The translations under genes and the position numbers were made by a program. The notes under the pieces were generated by a model. It saw nothing but the letters and a program-made list of their open reading frames with translations, was not told the DNA's origin and ran no database searches. Of a stretch of 64,000 nt of DNA, positions 34,720 to 44,865 are shown piece after piece (the first letter of the stretch is position 1; each line of letters begins with the position of its first letter). The stretch comes from Flavobacterium sp. N502536 (GTDB lineage: Bacteria; Bacteroidota; Bacteroidia; Flavobacteriales; Flavobacteriaceae): positions 186,001 to 250,000 of the forward strand of contig NZ_CP110011.1 of the NCBI RefSeq assembly GCF_025947345.1, given 5' to 3'.

Positions 34720-36912
34720 ATGTTTAAAACTCTAAAATTAGCCTTTGTAATTTGCTGTGTCAGTTTTCAGCTTTCCGCACAAAAAATTAATCCTAAAGAA
34801 GTAGCCCGTCTTGAAAATCTAGCCCGTCAGGTGACCATTATCAGGGACAACTGGGGCATTCCGCATGTTTACGGAAAGACGGATGCCAATGCGGTTTTCG
34901 GATTACTCTATGTGCAATGTGAAGATGATTTTAAACGGATTGAGATGAATTATATTGAAAAGCTGGGCAGGCTTTCGGAAATAAAAGGACAATCTGTTTT
35001 ATACAATGATTTAGAAATTAGACTTTTAATAGACTCCGAAGAAGCAAAAGCCGATTACAAAAAAGCACCTTTATGGCTTAAAAAACTACTGAACAGTTAT
35101 GCCGATGCCATCAACTTTTATTTGTACAAACATCCCGAAGTAAAACCGGCACTCCTAACCCATTTTGAGCCCTGGTTCCCACTGCTTTGGACGGACGGAA
35201 GTATTGGAGCCATAAGTACAGCCGATCTTACCACAGCAGAATTAAAAGCTTTTTACTCCGGCAATTCCGATAAAGTAGCCTACGTGGAAAGAGAAAAAAA
35301 CGTTCAGACAGGTTCTAACGGTTTTGCTTTTGCACCCTCAAAAACAGCTGACGGTAACGCTATTTTATACATCAATCCGCATACTACCTTTTATTTCAGA
35401 CCTGAAGTACAGGTAACTAGCGAAGAGGGACTAAACGTTTACGGAGCGGTGACCTGGGGACAGTTTTTTGTCTATCAAGGCTTTAATGAACATTGTGGAT
35501 GGATGCACACCTCATCCAATGTAGATGTCGCCGACATGTATGCCGAAAAAATTATCGATAAAAAGGGCAAATTGTTTTATGAATTCGATAAAAAATTAAT
35601 CCCGGTTATTGAAAAAGAAATAACGATACATTATACCGAAAACGGAAAACTGATTCCTAAAAAGTTCAAAACCTACTTTACCAACAACGGTCCGATTATG
35701 GCAAAACGCGATGGAAAATGGATCAGTTTGAAGTCACATAATCGTTCGATGACCAGTTTAATTCAGAGTTGGGTCAGAACCAAATCTACCAGTTTTGAAG
35801 ATTACAAAAAAGCAATGGATTTGAAAGCCAACACCTCCAACAATACTGTTTATGCAGATAACAAGGGAAACATTGCGTATTGGCACGGGAATTTTATTCC
35901 GGTCAGAGACAAAAATTTCAATTGGTCTAAAGTAGTAGACGGATCAATTTTAGCAACACAATGGAAAGGCCTGCACGAGGTAAACGAAACTGTTCATTTG
36001 TATAATCCGGTAAATGGCTGGTTGCAAAACTGCAATTCGACTCCTTACTCCGTTGCCGGAGAAAACAGTCCGAAAAGAGAAAACTATTTGCCTTATATGG
36101 CACCTGACGGAGAAAATTTCAGAGGCGTAAACGCAGTTCGAATTTTCAGCAAAGGCAATCAATATACTTTAGACAAAGTAATTGCAGACGGATACGATAC
36201 CAAACTGTCGATTTTCGAAATTTTAATTCCGTCTTTGATTAGCGTTTTCGAAAAAAACAGCAACCCAACAAATCCTGAATATGCGGAATTAAAAGAAGCC
36301 ATTTCACTCTTAAAAAACTGGGATTATTATGCTCAGGAAAATTCGGTAGCAACCACATTAGCGGTGGAATGGGCGTATAAACTAGACCCTATTATACTCA
36401 AAGCCTATATCGATGAAGGAGAACCGGATCAGGTAGAAAACACCAAAAAATTTGCAAAAAACGCAACCGCCGATCAGATGCTTCCGCAATTACAGGCAGT
36501 TTTAAAAGAACTGACCTCAAAATGGGGAACCTGGAAAATTGCCTGGGGAGAAATGAACCGCTTTCAGCGTTCCAACGGCGACATCGATTTAAAGTATGAC
36601 GATGCGCTGCCAAGTTTGCCTATCGCTTTTGGTCCGGGTTCATGGGGAAGTTTACCTTCCTTTAAAAGCAGCTATCAAAAAGGCTCTAAAAAACGATATG
36701 GTTACAATGGCAACAGTTTTGTTTGTGCTGTAGAATTTGGTCCAAAAATAAAAGCAAAATCCCTATTGGCAGGAGGTAACAGCGGCGACCCGAACTCCCG
36801 ACACTTCAACGATCAGAGCGAAATGTATCAAAAAGGAAGTTTCAAAGAAGTCTTATTTTACAAAGAAGATGTGATCAAAAATGCGGAGAAAACCTATCAT
36901 CCCGGTCAATGA
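34720..36912 (+). CDS. Penicillin acylase-family Ntn hydrolase
   Basis: A 730-residue exported amidohydrolase. After a signal peptide (1-20, ending QLSAQ), residues 21 to about 198 are the alpha chain (VTIIRDNWGIPHVYG). GSNGFAFAPSKT places the autocatalytic Ser at residue 199 as the N terminus of the beta chain. The family takes acyl groups off amides, including penicillins, acyl-homoserine lactones and acyl-amino acids. It is the last gene of the hydrolase operon and is followed by a terminator. The substrate is not deducible. Confidence 0.9.
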   Translation: MFKTLKLAFVICCVSFQLSAQKINPKEVARLENLARQVTIIRDNWGIPHVYGKTDANAVFGLLYVQCEDDFKRIEMNYIEKLGRLSEIKGQSVLYNDLEIRLLIDSEEAKADYKKAPLWLKKLLNSYADAINFYLYKHPEVKPALLTHFEPWFPLLWTDGSIGAISTADLTTAELKAFYSGNSDKVAYVEREKNVQTGSNGFAFAPSKTADGNAILYINPHTTFYFRPEVQVTSEEGLNVYGAVTWGQFFVYQGFNEHCGWMHTSSNVDVADMYAEKIIDKKGKLFYEFDKKLIPVIEKEITIHYTENGKLIPKKFKTYFTNNGPIMAKRDGKWISLKSHNRSMTSLIQSWVRTKSTSFEDYKKAMDLKANTSNNTVYADNKGNIAYWHGNFIPVRDKNFNWSKVVDGSILATQWKGLHEVNETVHLYNPVNGWLQNCNSTPYSVAGENSPKRENYLPYMAPDGENFRGVNAVRIFSKGNQYTLDKVIADGYDTKLSIFEILIPSLISVFEKNSNPTNPEYAELKEAISLLKNWDYYAQENSVATTLAVEWAYKLDPIILKAYIDEGEPDQVENTKKFAKNATADQMLPQLQAVLKELTSKWGTWKIAWGEMNRFQRSNGDIDLKYDDALPSLPIAFGPGSWGSLPSFKSSYQKGSKKRYGYNGNSFVCAVEFGPKIKAKSLLAGGNSGDPNSRHFNDQSEMYQKGSFKEVLFYKEDVIKNAEKTYHPGQ

Positions 36913-36938
36913 TTTTCATGGTAAGAAAACAACAGACA

Positions 36939-36973
36939 AAAACCTCGGAAGAAATAGATCCCGAGGTTTTTTT
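36939..36973 (+). terminator. Intrinsic terminator
   Basis: AAACCTCGG / CCGAGGTTT stem with an 11-base loop, followed by a T-run, 27 bases after the acylase stop. Confidence 0.85.
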
Positions 36974-37014
36974 GTAACATAATATTTCTGATATTTGTTA
37001 AAAATTGTACCCTT

Positions 37015-37788
37015 ATGAAAAATTCGGCCCTTCTCCTTTTTGCTACCCTACTGTTTTCTAACGGTATAAATGCGCAATTAAAAGCTGTAAAATATAAAGA
37101 TGGTTCTCAGGCTTTAAACGGACTATTTGTAAAATCTCTTAAAAAAAGCACTCAAAATCCGGGTATTTTACTTATTCCGGCCTGGCTTGGAATTGACAAA
37201 GCGTCTAAAGATATTGCAGAAAACTTATCAAAATTAGGTTACCATGTTTTCATAGCCGATATCTATGGCGAAGGAAACTATCCTGCCAATACTGCCGAAG
37301 CAGGAAAACAGTCCGGCTACTACAAAAGCAATTACGAGATCTATCAAAAACGCATCAATGCTGCCTTACAGGAATTAATCAAATCCGGAGCCAATGCTGA
37401 CAATATTGTGGCTATTGGCTATTGTTTTGGAGGAACCGGAGTTCTTGAAGCTGCACGTGGCCATTTGAAATTAAAAGGAGTAGTTTCGTTTCACGGAAGT
37501 TTAGCCAGAGACGCTGCCCGCAAGATTGAACCAATCACCTCTAAAGTACTGATTTGTCATGGAGCTGACGATCCTTATGAATCAAAAGAAGAAATCACTG
37601 CTTTTCAACAGGAAATGCGCGATGCAAAAGCCGACTGGCAAATGATTTATTACGCCAATGCCGTACACTCTTTCACAAATCCGGAAGCAGGAAATGACAA
37701 CTCAAAAGGCGCAGCCTATAATGCTGTTGCTGCAAAAAGATCTTTTGAACACTTACAGCTTTTCCTGAACGAAGTACTAAAAAAATAA
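37015..37788 (+). CDS. Exported dienelactone hydrolase-family protein
   Basis: A 257-residue alpha/beta hydrolase with a signal peptide (1-21, ending INAQ). The nucleophile elbow is GYCFGG, Cys as in dienelactone hydrolase. The acid and base are in CHGADDPYES and NAVHSFTNPEAG. The reaction on its natural substrate is unknown; many Bacteroidota carry such exported homologues. It follows a terminator, so it is a single transcription unit. Confidence 0.88.
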   Translation: MKNSALLLFATLLFSNGINAQLKAVKYKDGSQALNGLFVKSLKKSTQNPGILLIPAWLGIDKASKDIAENLSKLGYHVFIADIYGEGNYPANTAEAGKQSGYYKSNYEIYQKRINAALQELIKSGANADNIVAIGYCFGGTGVLEAARGHLKLKGVVSFHGSLARDAARKIEPITSKVLICHGADDPYESKEEITAFQQEMRDAKADWQMIYYANAVHSFTNPEAGNDNSKGAAYNAVAAKRSFEHLQLFLNEVLKK

Positions 37789-37939
37789 ATAACAGCACAC
37801 CAATTTACATTGATTGCAATACAATTAATTCGCGTTAACTCGTGAAATTCGCCTAAAAAAACCAACGTAAACTCATTTAAATCTGCAACATTTGCAGATT
37901 AAAAACAAACCAAAATTAAACCAAAGTAATTTATAATCA

Positions 37940-38915
37940 ATGTCACACAGTCCGATTAGAAAAGACAAAACCTGCTTAAACTGCAGGCATGTTGTTGAAC
38001 AAAAATTTTGTCCCAATTGTGGACAGGAAAACACCGATTCCCGAAAAACATTTCATCATTTGTTCGTTCACTTTTTGAAGATCTGACACACTACGAAAAT
38101 GCTTTTTGGCGAACAATCAAAAACCTTTTGTTTAAACCTTCTGCTTTAACTAAAGAATATCTTTCGGAAAACGTTTATCTTATTTAGCTCCTGTTCGTTT
38201 ATACATTTTTATCAGTTTTGTTACTTTTTTAATGATCGCTTTATTTCCGGGTCATTCCGAGGATGCCGCAGCTGATTTTAATCTGGAAGTAAGCAACAAA
38301 AAAGAAGCTCCAAAAAACGTTTTCACAGGAGATCTTAACGATTTAAAACCCGGAGACGGTTTTGATAAATTCACCCGAGAAGTCGATTCCGTTCAAAAAT
38401 ATGCCCCCGAGGACAAAAAGCTGGATTCTTTTAGTTACTGGTTAGTTCAAAAAGCGAAATACGTAAAAGAGCACAATACCAAAAAAGAGATCATTAACAA
38501 ATTCACAGAGTCATTTGTACACAACATTCCAAAAGTTCTGTTTATTATAATGCCTCTATTTGCTTTCATTCTATGGATCTTTCACGGCAAAAAAAGATGG
38601 TATTATTTTGACCATGGTATCTTCACCTTGCATTATTTTTCTTTTTTACTACTGGTAATCTTCATCTTATTTGTCATCCGAAGATTGGTTGGATTATTTG
38701 GAGAAGACAGTCCAATATCTTTTATCTCAAGCGTAACCGATTTCTTTGGAGGTCTCTGGATGTTCTACTATTTTTTCCCGGCACACCACCGTTTTTACGG
38801 AGAAACAAGATGGATTTCCTTTTTTAAAAGCATTGTACTGTTGACCATCAATTTTATGATCATCACATTCTTATTAGTTTTCTACGTTTTCTATACCTTT
38901 ATCAATTTACACTAA
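37940..38915 (+). CDS. DUF3667-type membrane protein (two frameshifts as given)
   Basis: The N terminus MSHSPIRKDK is followed by a zinc ribbon CLNC-(x)n-CPNCGQ. Translation breaks near 38072-38076, where adding one T restores FFEDLTHYENAFW, and near 38165-38167, where adding one G restores LSGKRLSYLAPVRLY. With both, the frame joins the open 38232-38915 part, which holds about four membrane helices. The combined order of zinc ribbon, FKPSALTKEYLSGKR motif and C-terminal helices is typical of DUF3667. Function is unknown. I take both breaks as one-base losses. Confidence 0.75.
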
Positions 38916-38922
38916 ACACAAC

Positions 38923-39945
38923 ATGAAAAAAATCATACTATTATTGCTAATAGGCACTGCATTTTCCTGTAAAAACACGCAGTCAGTTGCCTCAAAAGAC
39001 AATTCAGATCCGTCTAAATACATCGAATTTATTTCTGAAAAAGATCTGAAAACGATGCTTTATGTTGTCGCTTCAGATGAAATGGAAGGTCGTGAAACCG
39101 GATCGAAAGGACAAAAGAAAGCAGGTCTTTACATGATCGAACAATACAAAAAAAGTGGAATTTCGTTTCCTAAAAGAGCGACTGATTATTACCAACACAT
39201 TCCTGCCGCTTTTTTAAATGCCAGACGCAATGAAAATTTACCGGATTCAGAGAATATCTGGGCTTATATTGAAGGTTCTGAAAAACCTGATGAAGTTTTG
39301 GTAATTTCAGCGCATTACGATCACGTTGGAATCAAAAAAGGCGAAATCTATAATGGTGCCGATGATGATGGTTCCGGAACAGTTGCTGTTATCGAGATGG
39401 CAAAAGCATTTGCAAAAGCAAAAAAAGACGGGCACGGACCAAAACGTTCCATCCTGTTTTTGCATGTAACCGGTGAAGAACACGGTTTACATGGTTCGCG
39501 TTATTATTCTGAAAATCCGTTATTCCCAATTGCCAATACGATTACCGACATTAACATCGATATGATTGGGCGTCGTGATGTTGAACACGCACAAACAAAC
39601 AATTATGTTTACGTAATTGGAGCAGACAGACTTTCAACTGACTTACACAATATCGTGGTGGCTCAAAACGAGAAATACACCAAAATTGACTTGGATTTTA
39701 AATTTAATGACCCGAAAGATCCAAATCATTTTTATGAGCGTTCTGATCATTATAATTTTGCAAAATATGGAATTCCAGCTGTTTTCTTCTTTAACGGCGT
39801 GCACGAAGACTACCACGGAAAAGGCGACGAACCTCAAAAAATCGAATACGATGCTTTGACTAAAAGAACAAAATTAGCCTTCGCCATCGCCTGGGATTTA
39901 GCCAATAGAGAGAACAGACCGGTAGTCGATAAACCGATTAAATAA
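38923..39945 (+). CDS. M28-family zinc peptidase, lipoprotein
   Basis: 340 residues with a lipoprotein signal (AFSC, Cys16). The compact catalytic domain carries the metal and catalytic motifs SAHYDHVG, NGADDDGSGTVAV, VTGEEHGLHGS, INIDMIGRRD and VHEDYHGKGDE. It lacks the PA insert of the M28 protein at 32339. A surface-anchored aminopeptidase is likely. It is 7 bases after the DUF3667 gene. Confidence 0.9.
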   Translation: MKKIILLLLIGTAFSCKNTQSVASKDNSDPSKYIEFISEKDLKTMLYVVASDEMEGRETGSKGQKKAGLYMIEQYKKSGISFPKRATDYYQHIPAAFLNARRNENLPDSENIWAYIEGSEKPDEVLVISAHYDHVGIKKGEIYNGADDDGSGTVAVIEMAKAFAKAKKDGHGPKRSILFLHVTGEEHGLHGSRYYSENPLFPIANTITDINIDMIGRRDVEHAQTNNYVYVIGADRLSTDLHNIVVAQNEKYTKIDLDFKFNDPKDPNHFYERSDHYNFAKYGIPAVFFFNGVHEDYHGKGDEPQKIEYDALTKRTKLAFAIAWDLANRENRPVVDKPIK

Positions 39946-40010
39946 GCTACTAAGGCACTGAGATACTAAGGTTCTGAGAAACTAAGTTATCGGTTTATTT
40001 TATAAAATAG

Positions 40011-40042
40011 GAGGCTGTCAAAAAAAGACAGCCTCTTATTTT
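40011..40042. terminator. Terminator between the M28 and thioesterase genes
   Basis: GAGGCTGTC (40011-40019) / GACAGCCTC (40027-40035) with an A7 loop and a following T-rich run. Confidence 0.85.
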
Positions 40043-40113
40043 TTTCTATTACTTAGAGATTACGATTGCATCATAGAGTAACATTTAAATAAATAATCGC
40101 AATGATTTCTTAT

Positions 40114-40604
40114 TTAAGCGGGTACTCCTGATTTTAATTTCTGTACAATTTCTAAACATCTGTTTTCAAAAATAGATTCTTCGACTGGCACAACAACCGA
40201 TTCAAATAGTTGCATCAAATCATCAGAATGAGAGGCACGTTTTGTGCTCTGAATATTATAATGAAAGAACTTTATCCATAAAATTGCTTTAATTCGGTTT
40301 CATTTTCATTCCACATTTTCATTTCAACCAGCAGAAAATTATCGCTGTACTGAATCAATTGTGACTCAATCAGTACTGTTTCCATTGTAGAAGCAGGTCG
40401 CATATAACTGATCTGATTGGATGCTACCACCCAGCTAATTCCTGTTTCCCTAAGATATTTAAAGATATCCAAATTGTAATGCTCCGCAATCTGATCTTCC
40501 CTGGTATTAATAAAATACTCCAGATATTTTGCGTTGTTTAAATGATTAAAAGGATCACAATCCTGAAATCTGATTTTCTTTTTTGTTTTTAATACTTTTT
40601 CCAT
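40114..40604 (-). CDS. Acyl-CoA thioesterase-like (4HBT hotdog) protein, one frameshift
   Basis: The N-terminal half is a hotdog thioesterase: RFQDCDPFNHLNNAKYLEYF contains the family Asp and NHLNN motif. As given it stops after ELKQFYG. Adding one A in the run near 40288-40292 continues it as ELKAILWIKF and on to VQKLKSGVPA, stop at 40114. The full length (about 163 residues) then suits the family. A TetR-type palindrome lies 22 bases upstream of its ATG, so the TetR gene behind it probably represses it. Confidence 0.78.
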
Positions 40605-40625
40605 TCTTTGAATCTATTGCATCAG

Positions 40626-40639
40626 ATACCAATCGGTAT
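40626..40639. promoter_or_regulatory. TetR-type operator half of a pair (thioesterase side)
   Basis: ATACCAATCGGTAT is a near-perfect palindrome, with one position different from the perfect copy at 41286-41299. It lies between the tetR stop and the thioesterase start, in the place expected for repression of the thioesterase. Confidence 0.7.
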
Positions 40640-40658
40640 TTGACAGGTTAAAAAAAAA

Positions 40659-41240
40659 CTATTTTCTAATTTTATCAATTATTGTACTGTCTATAAAGTC
40701 CATTGCACTAATGATGTAACTCTCGTCATTATGTGTAAAGGCCAAAAGCGAGCTGCCTTCAATTAAGGACAATATTATTTTTGCGTATTTCAGAGCATCC
40801 GTAGTTGGTAGTATCTCTTCTTTATCAATACCTTCAGTGATAATATTCGTCAGTCCGGTAATAAATTTTTGGGATAAATTCTGAGCGGTCTGAAACAATA
40901 ATGGATTGATAAATTTGGTATCAACTCCTACCCGCAGCATAGGACATCCGCCTCTATCTTTGACCAAATCATAATAACTTCTCTGATAATGGGTAATAGC
41001 ATAGAGTTTATCAAGACTTCCACTCTTAGCAGCTACAAGTTTGAATAAGGGTGTAATCGCCAAATCGACATTGAACCGAAACGACTGCAACGCCAAATCT
41101 TCTTTATTCGTAAAATTGCAATAAATAGCTCCTTTCGTAAGGCCGGTTGCATTGGTTATGTCCGTCAGACTGGTACCAATGTATCCCTGCTTGTTAAAAA
41201 TCGGGGCTACTTTATCCAATATAAATTCAGAAGTATTCAT
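40659..41240 (-). CDS. TetR/AcrR-family transcriptional regulator
   Basis: 193 residues from the ATG at 41240 (MNTSEFILDKV); the frame is open up to 41411 but that extension would cover the operator and has no family match. The helix-turn-helix reads TSLTDITNATGLTKGAIYCNFTNKEDLA. The C-terminal ligand domain includes the GGCPMLRVGVD segment typical of the YcdC/TetR_C group. Matching palindromes before its own gene and before the downstream thioesterase gene suggest autorepression and control of that gene. Confidence 0.88.
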   Translation of the reverse strand: MNTSEFILDKVAPIFNKQGYIGTSLTDITNATGLTKGAIYCNFTNKEDLALQSFRFNVDLAITPLFKLVAAKSGSLDKLYAITHYQRSYYDLVKDRGGCPMLRVGVDTKFINPLLFQTAQNLSQKFITGLTNIITEGIDKEEILPTTDALKYAKIILSLIEGSSLLAFTHNDESYIISAMDFIDSTIIDKIRK

Positions 41241-41285
41241 CATTTTCCGTTTGAAATAGAAATTTTCAAAACAAATATAATCAAA

Positions 41286-41299
41286 ATACCGATCGGTAT
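41286..41299. promoter_or_regulatory. TetR-type operator (regulator side)
   Basis: ATACCGATCGGTAT is a perfect 14-bp palindrome 46 bases upstream of the tetR ATG, matching 13 of 14 positions of the site at 40626. Confidence 0.75.
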
Positions 41300-41380
41300 G
41301 TAACGGGATTGAATTATTTTTCTTAGAAATTCTAAGTTGCCCAAAAGTCAAGTGATTGAGTAGCTGTGATATTAAAAAAA

Positions 41381-41431
41381 ATAAGGTCCTGAGTTCCAAA
41401 GTGCATTTCACTTTAAAACTCAGGACCTTAT
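41381..41431. terminator. Long hairpin downstream of rho
   Basis: Perfect 15-bp arms ATAAGGTCCTGAGTT (41381-41395) and AACTCAGGACCTTAT (41417-41431), with a nested AAAGTG/CACTTT in the loop. It lies between the rho stop and tetR, probably ending rho transcription. Confidence 0.7.
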
Positions 41432-41505
41432 ATCTTATAGTGACCTTTGTATTTTAATCTTAGTATCTTAGAACCTCAGCACCTCAATATCTCAGCACCT
41501 TCCTC

Positions 41506-43403
41506 CTAGTCATTCATAGAAATCAAAAACTCTTCATTGTTTCTGGTTTTCTTGAAACGGTCGTTTACGAAATCCATAGATTCTACCGGATTCATATCAG
41601 ACAGGTATTTGCGCATGATCCACATTCTTTGTAATGTTTTCTCGTCCAGTAATAAATCATCACGACGTGTACTTGACGAAGTAAGATCGATAGCCGGGAA
41701 GATACGTTTGTTGGCAATCTTACGATCCAATTGAAGCTCCATGTTACCGGTACCTTTAAATTCTTCAAAGATCACCTCATCCATTTTAGAACCTGTTTCT
41801 GTCAATGCTGTTGCGATAATACTTAACGAACCTCCGTTTTCTACATTTCTTGCCGCTCCAAAGAAACGTTTTGGTTTTTGCAATGCATTAGCATCAACAC
41901 CTCCACTTAAAACTTTACCTGAAGCAGGCTGAACTGTATTATAAGCTCTTGCCAAACGCGTAATAGAATCGAGTAAAATAACCACATCGTGTCCGCATTC
42001 TACCAATCGTTTTGCTTTTTCAAGTACGATATTGGCAATTTTCACGTGTTCCTGCGGTTCTCTGTCAAAAGTAGAAGCAATAACTTCTCCTCTTACACTG
42101 CGCTGCATATCAGTTACCTCCTCAGGACGCTCATCGATCAAAAGAACAATAAGGTATACTTCGGGATGGTTGGCTGCGATTGCGTTGGCAATGTCTTTTA
42201 GTAACATTGTCTTTCCCGTTTTAGGCTGAGCGACAATCATACCACGCTGTCCTTTTCCAATTGGAGAAAACAAATCGATAATACGGGTTGAAACTGAACT
42301 GCCTTTTCGGCTAATTTGAATTTTTCAGAAGGGAAAACCGGGGTAAGATGTTCAAAAGAAACTCTGTCGCGAACAACTTGCGGATCGTGACCATTAATTT
42401 TAAGTACACGAACAAGAGGGAAAAATTTCTCCCCTTCTTTTGGAGGACGAACCACTCCTTTTACAGTATCTCCGTTTTTAGACCAAACAATCTGATTTGT
42501 GACGTTGATAAATAAATATCATCGGAGAGGCTAAATAATTATAATCGGATGAACGTAAAAAACCATAACCGTCCGGCATCATTTCAAGAACACCTTCGCT
42601 TTCGATAATTCCGTCAAACTCAAAGTCTGAATCTCTGAAATTACTTTTTTATTTTTATGGTTTGGATTTTGATTCCCGTTATTTCCATTCCCGTTCTGGT
42701 TAGAATTTGGATTCTGATTTGGGTTTTGGTTGGGATTCTGATTTTGATTTTTATTCTGGTTCGGATTGACCTTTTTTTTGAACCGGTGCTTCTGCTTTTT
42801 CAGCTGTCGGAACTTCTGCTACCGTTTCGTTTTCCGGAATTGCTTCTTTTGTTGCTTCTTTTTCTTTTTGCAAAGCGACCTTTTTCTCGTAAGCTGATTT
42901 ATTAAATTTTACGATCTTCGGTCCTTTTTTCTCTACTGTTTGATTCTCCGTGTTTTCAGTATTCTCGGTATTTTCGTTGTTTTCCTGAACCTCCGGAGCT
43001 GCTTCGGCAATTTTAACTTCTGCTGTTTCTTTCGCCGCTGCATTTCCTTTTATCTTAGGATTGGTTTTAGGATTTGCTTTGATCGCCGGGTTTTATTTGC
43101 TGCAACCGGTGCTGCGGCTTTTTCAGGAGTTTCCTCTACTTTATCAAATTCCAGAACTGGTGCATTCTTGCTGATTGGTGTTTTTTTGGCCGGAACAATT
43201 CTTGCTCTTTTCGGTTTATCATCAACTATTTCCGCTTCTGCCACAGGATTTGCCGGCGGCGCTACAGTCGCTTCTTGATGTGCTAAAATCTGACTGATTA
43301 AAGTCTCTTTTTTAACACCATTAAACTTTATAGTTTTAGCTAACTTAGCTATTTCTTGAAGCTCAGAAAGCTTCATTTCTTTTAATGCAGAAATATCAAA
43401 CAT
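41506..43403 (-). CDS. rho: Transcription termination factor Rho (six frameshifts as given)
   Basis: The N terminus [20 protein letters not shown] is the Rho N domain. It is followed by the long Lys/Glu/Pro- and Asn/Gln-rich insert typical of Bacteroidota Rho, the RNA-binding cold-shock domain ([20 protein letters not shown]) and the ATPase ([12 protein letters not shown]alker [26 protein letters not shown]). These parts lie in shifted frames. Adding one base near 43090, 42772-42779, 42644-42650, 42523, 42472 and 42300 makes one protein of about 633 residues. Such a conserved factor with six independent one-base losses is best explained by sequence error. Confidence 0.9.
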
Positions 43404-43585
43404 GAATGTTCTATGAATTTAATTATTTTAACGGAAATACTGTAAAAAGAATAGGTAGATATTTTTTTTCGATTGACCGCAGTATGAAGTGCTTACGGTA
43501 TTATGATGCAATAATACGAATAAAATTTAATCATACAATAGTATTTTATAAAAAGAAATATATTTTTGTAAAACAATTTTAGACC

Positions 43586-44001
43586 ATGATACAACGAATT
43601 CAAACCGTATATTTAATTCTTACCTTTTAATCACAGGGGTATTACTTTTTTTTATTCCGCTTTGGACCTTAAATAATGGTAAGCCATTTTACTTTATGCA
43701 GGATAAGTTTTACGCTGTTCTTTTAAGCTTAAGTACCATGCTTACTATTCTTAGTATCATTTCATACAAAAAAAGACAAAATCAGTTTGTAATGGGCAGA
43801 CTGAACATAATATTAAATTTAATTTTATTGGGATTATTTGTATATCGATCTCTAAATTTATCTGGAGATACTACTACCATTGTATCAGAGAAAGGTATTG
43901 GGATGTTTCTACCTATTGTTGCTATCGTATTATTAGTGTTAGCTAATAAGGCCATCAAAAAGGATGAAGATCTTGTAAAATCTGTAGACCGTTTGAGGTA
44001 A
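43586..44001 (+). CDS. DUF4293 membrane protein (one frameshift as given)
   Basis: It starts MIQRIQTVYLILT, the usual DUF4293 opening. The frame breaks in a T-run near 43623-43628. Adding one T gives FLITGVLLFFIPLW and joins the open C-terminal part. Four membrane helices are then seen in about 138 residues, as in the family. Function is unknown. It is divergent from rho, the usual neighbourhood of this family in Flavobacteria. A TATTTTTG promoter box lies at 43561-43568. Confidence 0.8.
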
Positions 44002-44032
44002 ACCTATAAACTTAAATTTTTTGTGCGAAGAG

Positions 44033-44060
44033 AACCCGAATTTAAAATTCGGGTTTTTTT
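44033..44060 (+). terminator. Intrinsic terminator
   Basis: AACCCGAATT / AATTCGGGTT stem with a short TAA loop and a following T7 run. Confidence 0.88.
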
Positions 44061-44168
44061 GTGCCTTACATTTTCTGTCATTTTAAACAGAACAGCCAAA
44101 ACAACCTTAAAAAGAAACCTTGTAAGATAATTTTTGCTTAATTTTGTATTTCAGCTCCTAAACTAATT

Positions 44169-44829
44169 ATGAAACACAAAATAAGAATACACCTTGCAGA
44201 TGATCATCAGGTGCTTATTGATGGCCTGACCAATCTGCTGCAGACCGTTGAAAATTTTGAAGTAGTCGGCAATTCACTGGACGGCACCACTGTTTATAAT
44301 GATATCCTCCAAAACAATCCTGATATTTTGATCCTGGACATCAGCATGCCTAAAAAAGACGGCATAGAAGTAGTCAAAGAGCTGCTGCAGAAAGATTTTC
44401 AATGCAAAATCATTATTTTGTCCAGCACGATGATTTAAAAATCATCAAAGAAGTAATGAAACTAGGCGTGAAAGGCTACCTCACCAAAAAATGCGCCGGA
44501 GAAAATATAATCGAAGCCATAGAAACCGTTTATCAGGGACAGGAATATTTTTGCGATTCGGTAAGAGAAAAATCTTTAATATCTTCTCTCATAACAATCC
44601 AAAACTCAACAAAAACATTCAGGTCGAAAACCCTATTCTAAGCGCGCGTGAAGTTGAAATCATCACTTTAATTGCCTTAGAATACAGTGGAAAAGAAATC
44701 AGCGAACAGCTATTCATCAGCACAAATACCGTAGAAACACACCGAAAAAATATCATGAAAAAACTACAGATAAAAAGTACCATTGGCCTTGTAAAATATG
44801 CCCTGAAAAACAATCTGATCAATTCCTGA
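44169..44829 (+). CDS. NarL/LuxR-type response regulator (two frameshifts as given)
   Basis: The receiver domain shows the acidic pair DDH near residue 10, the phosphoacceptor Asp in DILILDISMPKKDG and the Lys of GYLTKK. The C-terminal LuxR helix-turn-helix is LSAREVEIITLIALEYSGKEISEQLFISTNTVETHRKN. The frame breaks near 44424-44427 (adding C gives ILSSHDDLK) and near 44567-44572 (adding A gives VREKIFNIF). A TAATTTTG promoter box lies at 44139-44146. The adjacent histidine kinase is its likely partner. The stimulus is unknown. Confidence 0.85.
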
Positions 44830-44865
44830 TGCCTATACCAACACACCTAAACAATTCAAATCGCC

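Noticed and set aside
41241-41411. N-terminal extension of the TetR protein
   Set aside because: It would run through the operator palindrome at 41286 and part of the hairpin at 41381, and has no family counterpart.
41506-43403. rho as a pseudogene
   Set aside because: All motifs are intact, six independent one-base losses fix it, and the factor is highly conserved and usually needed; sequence error is more likely.
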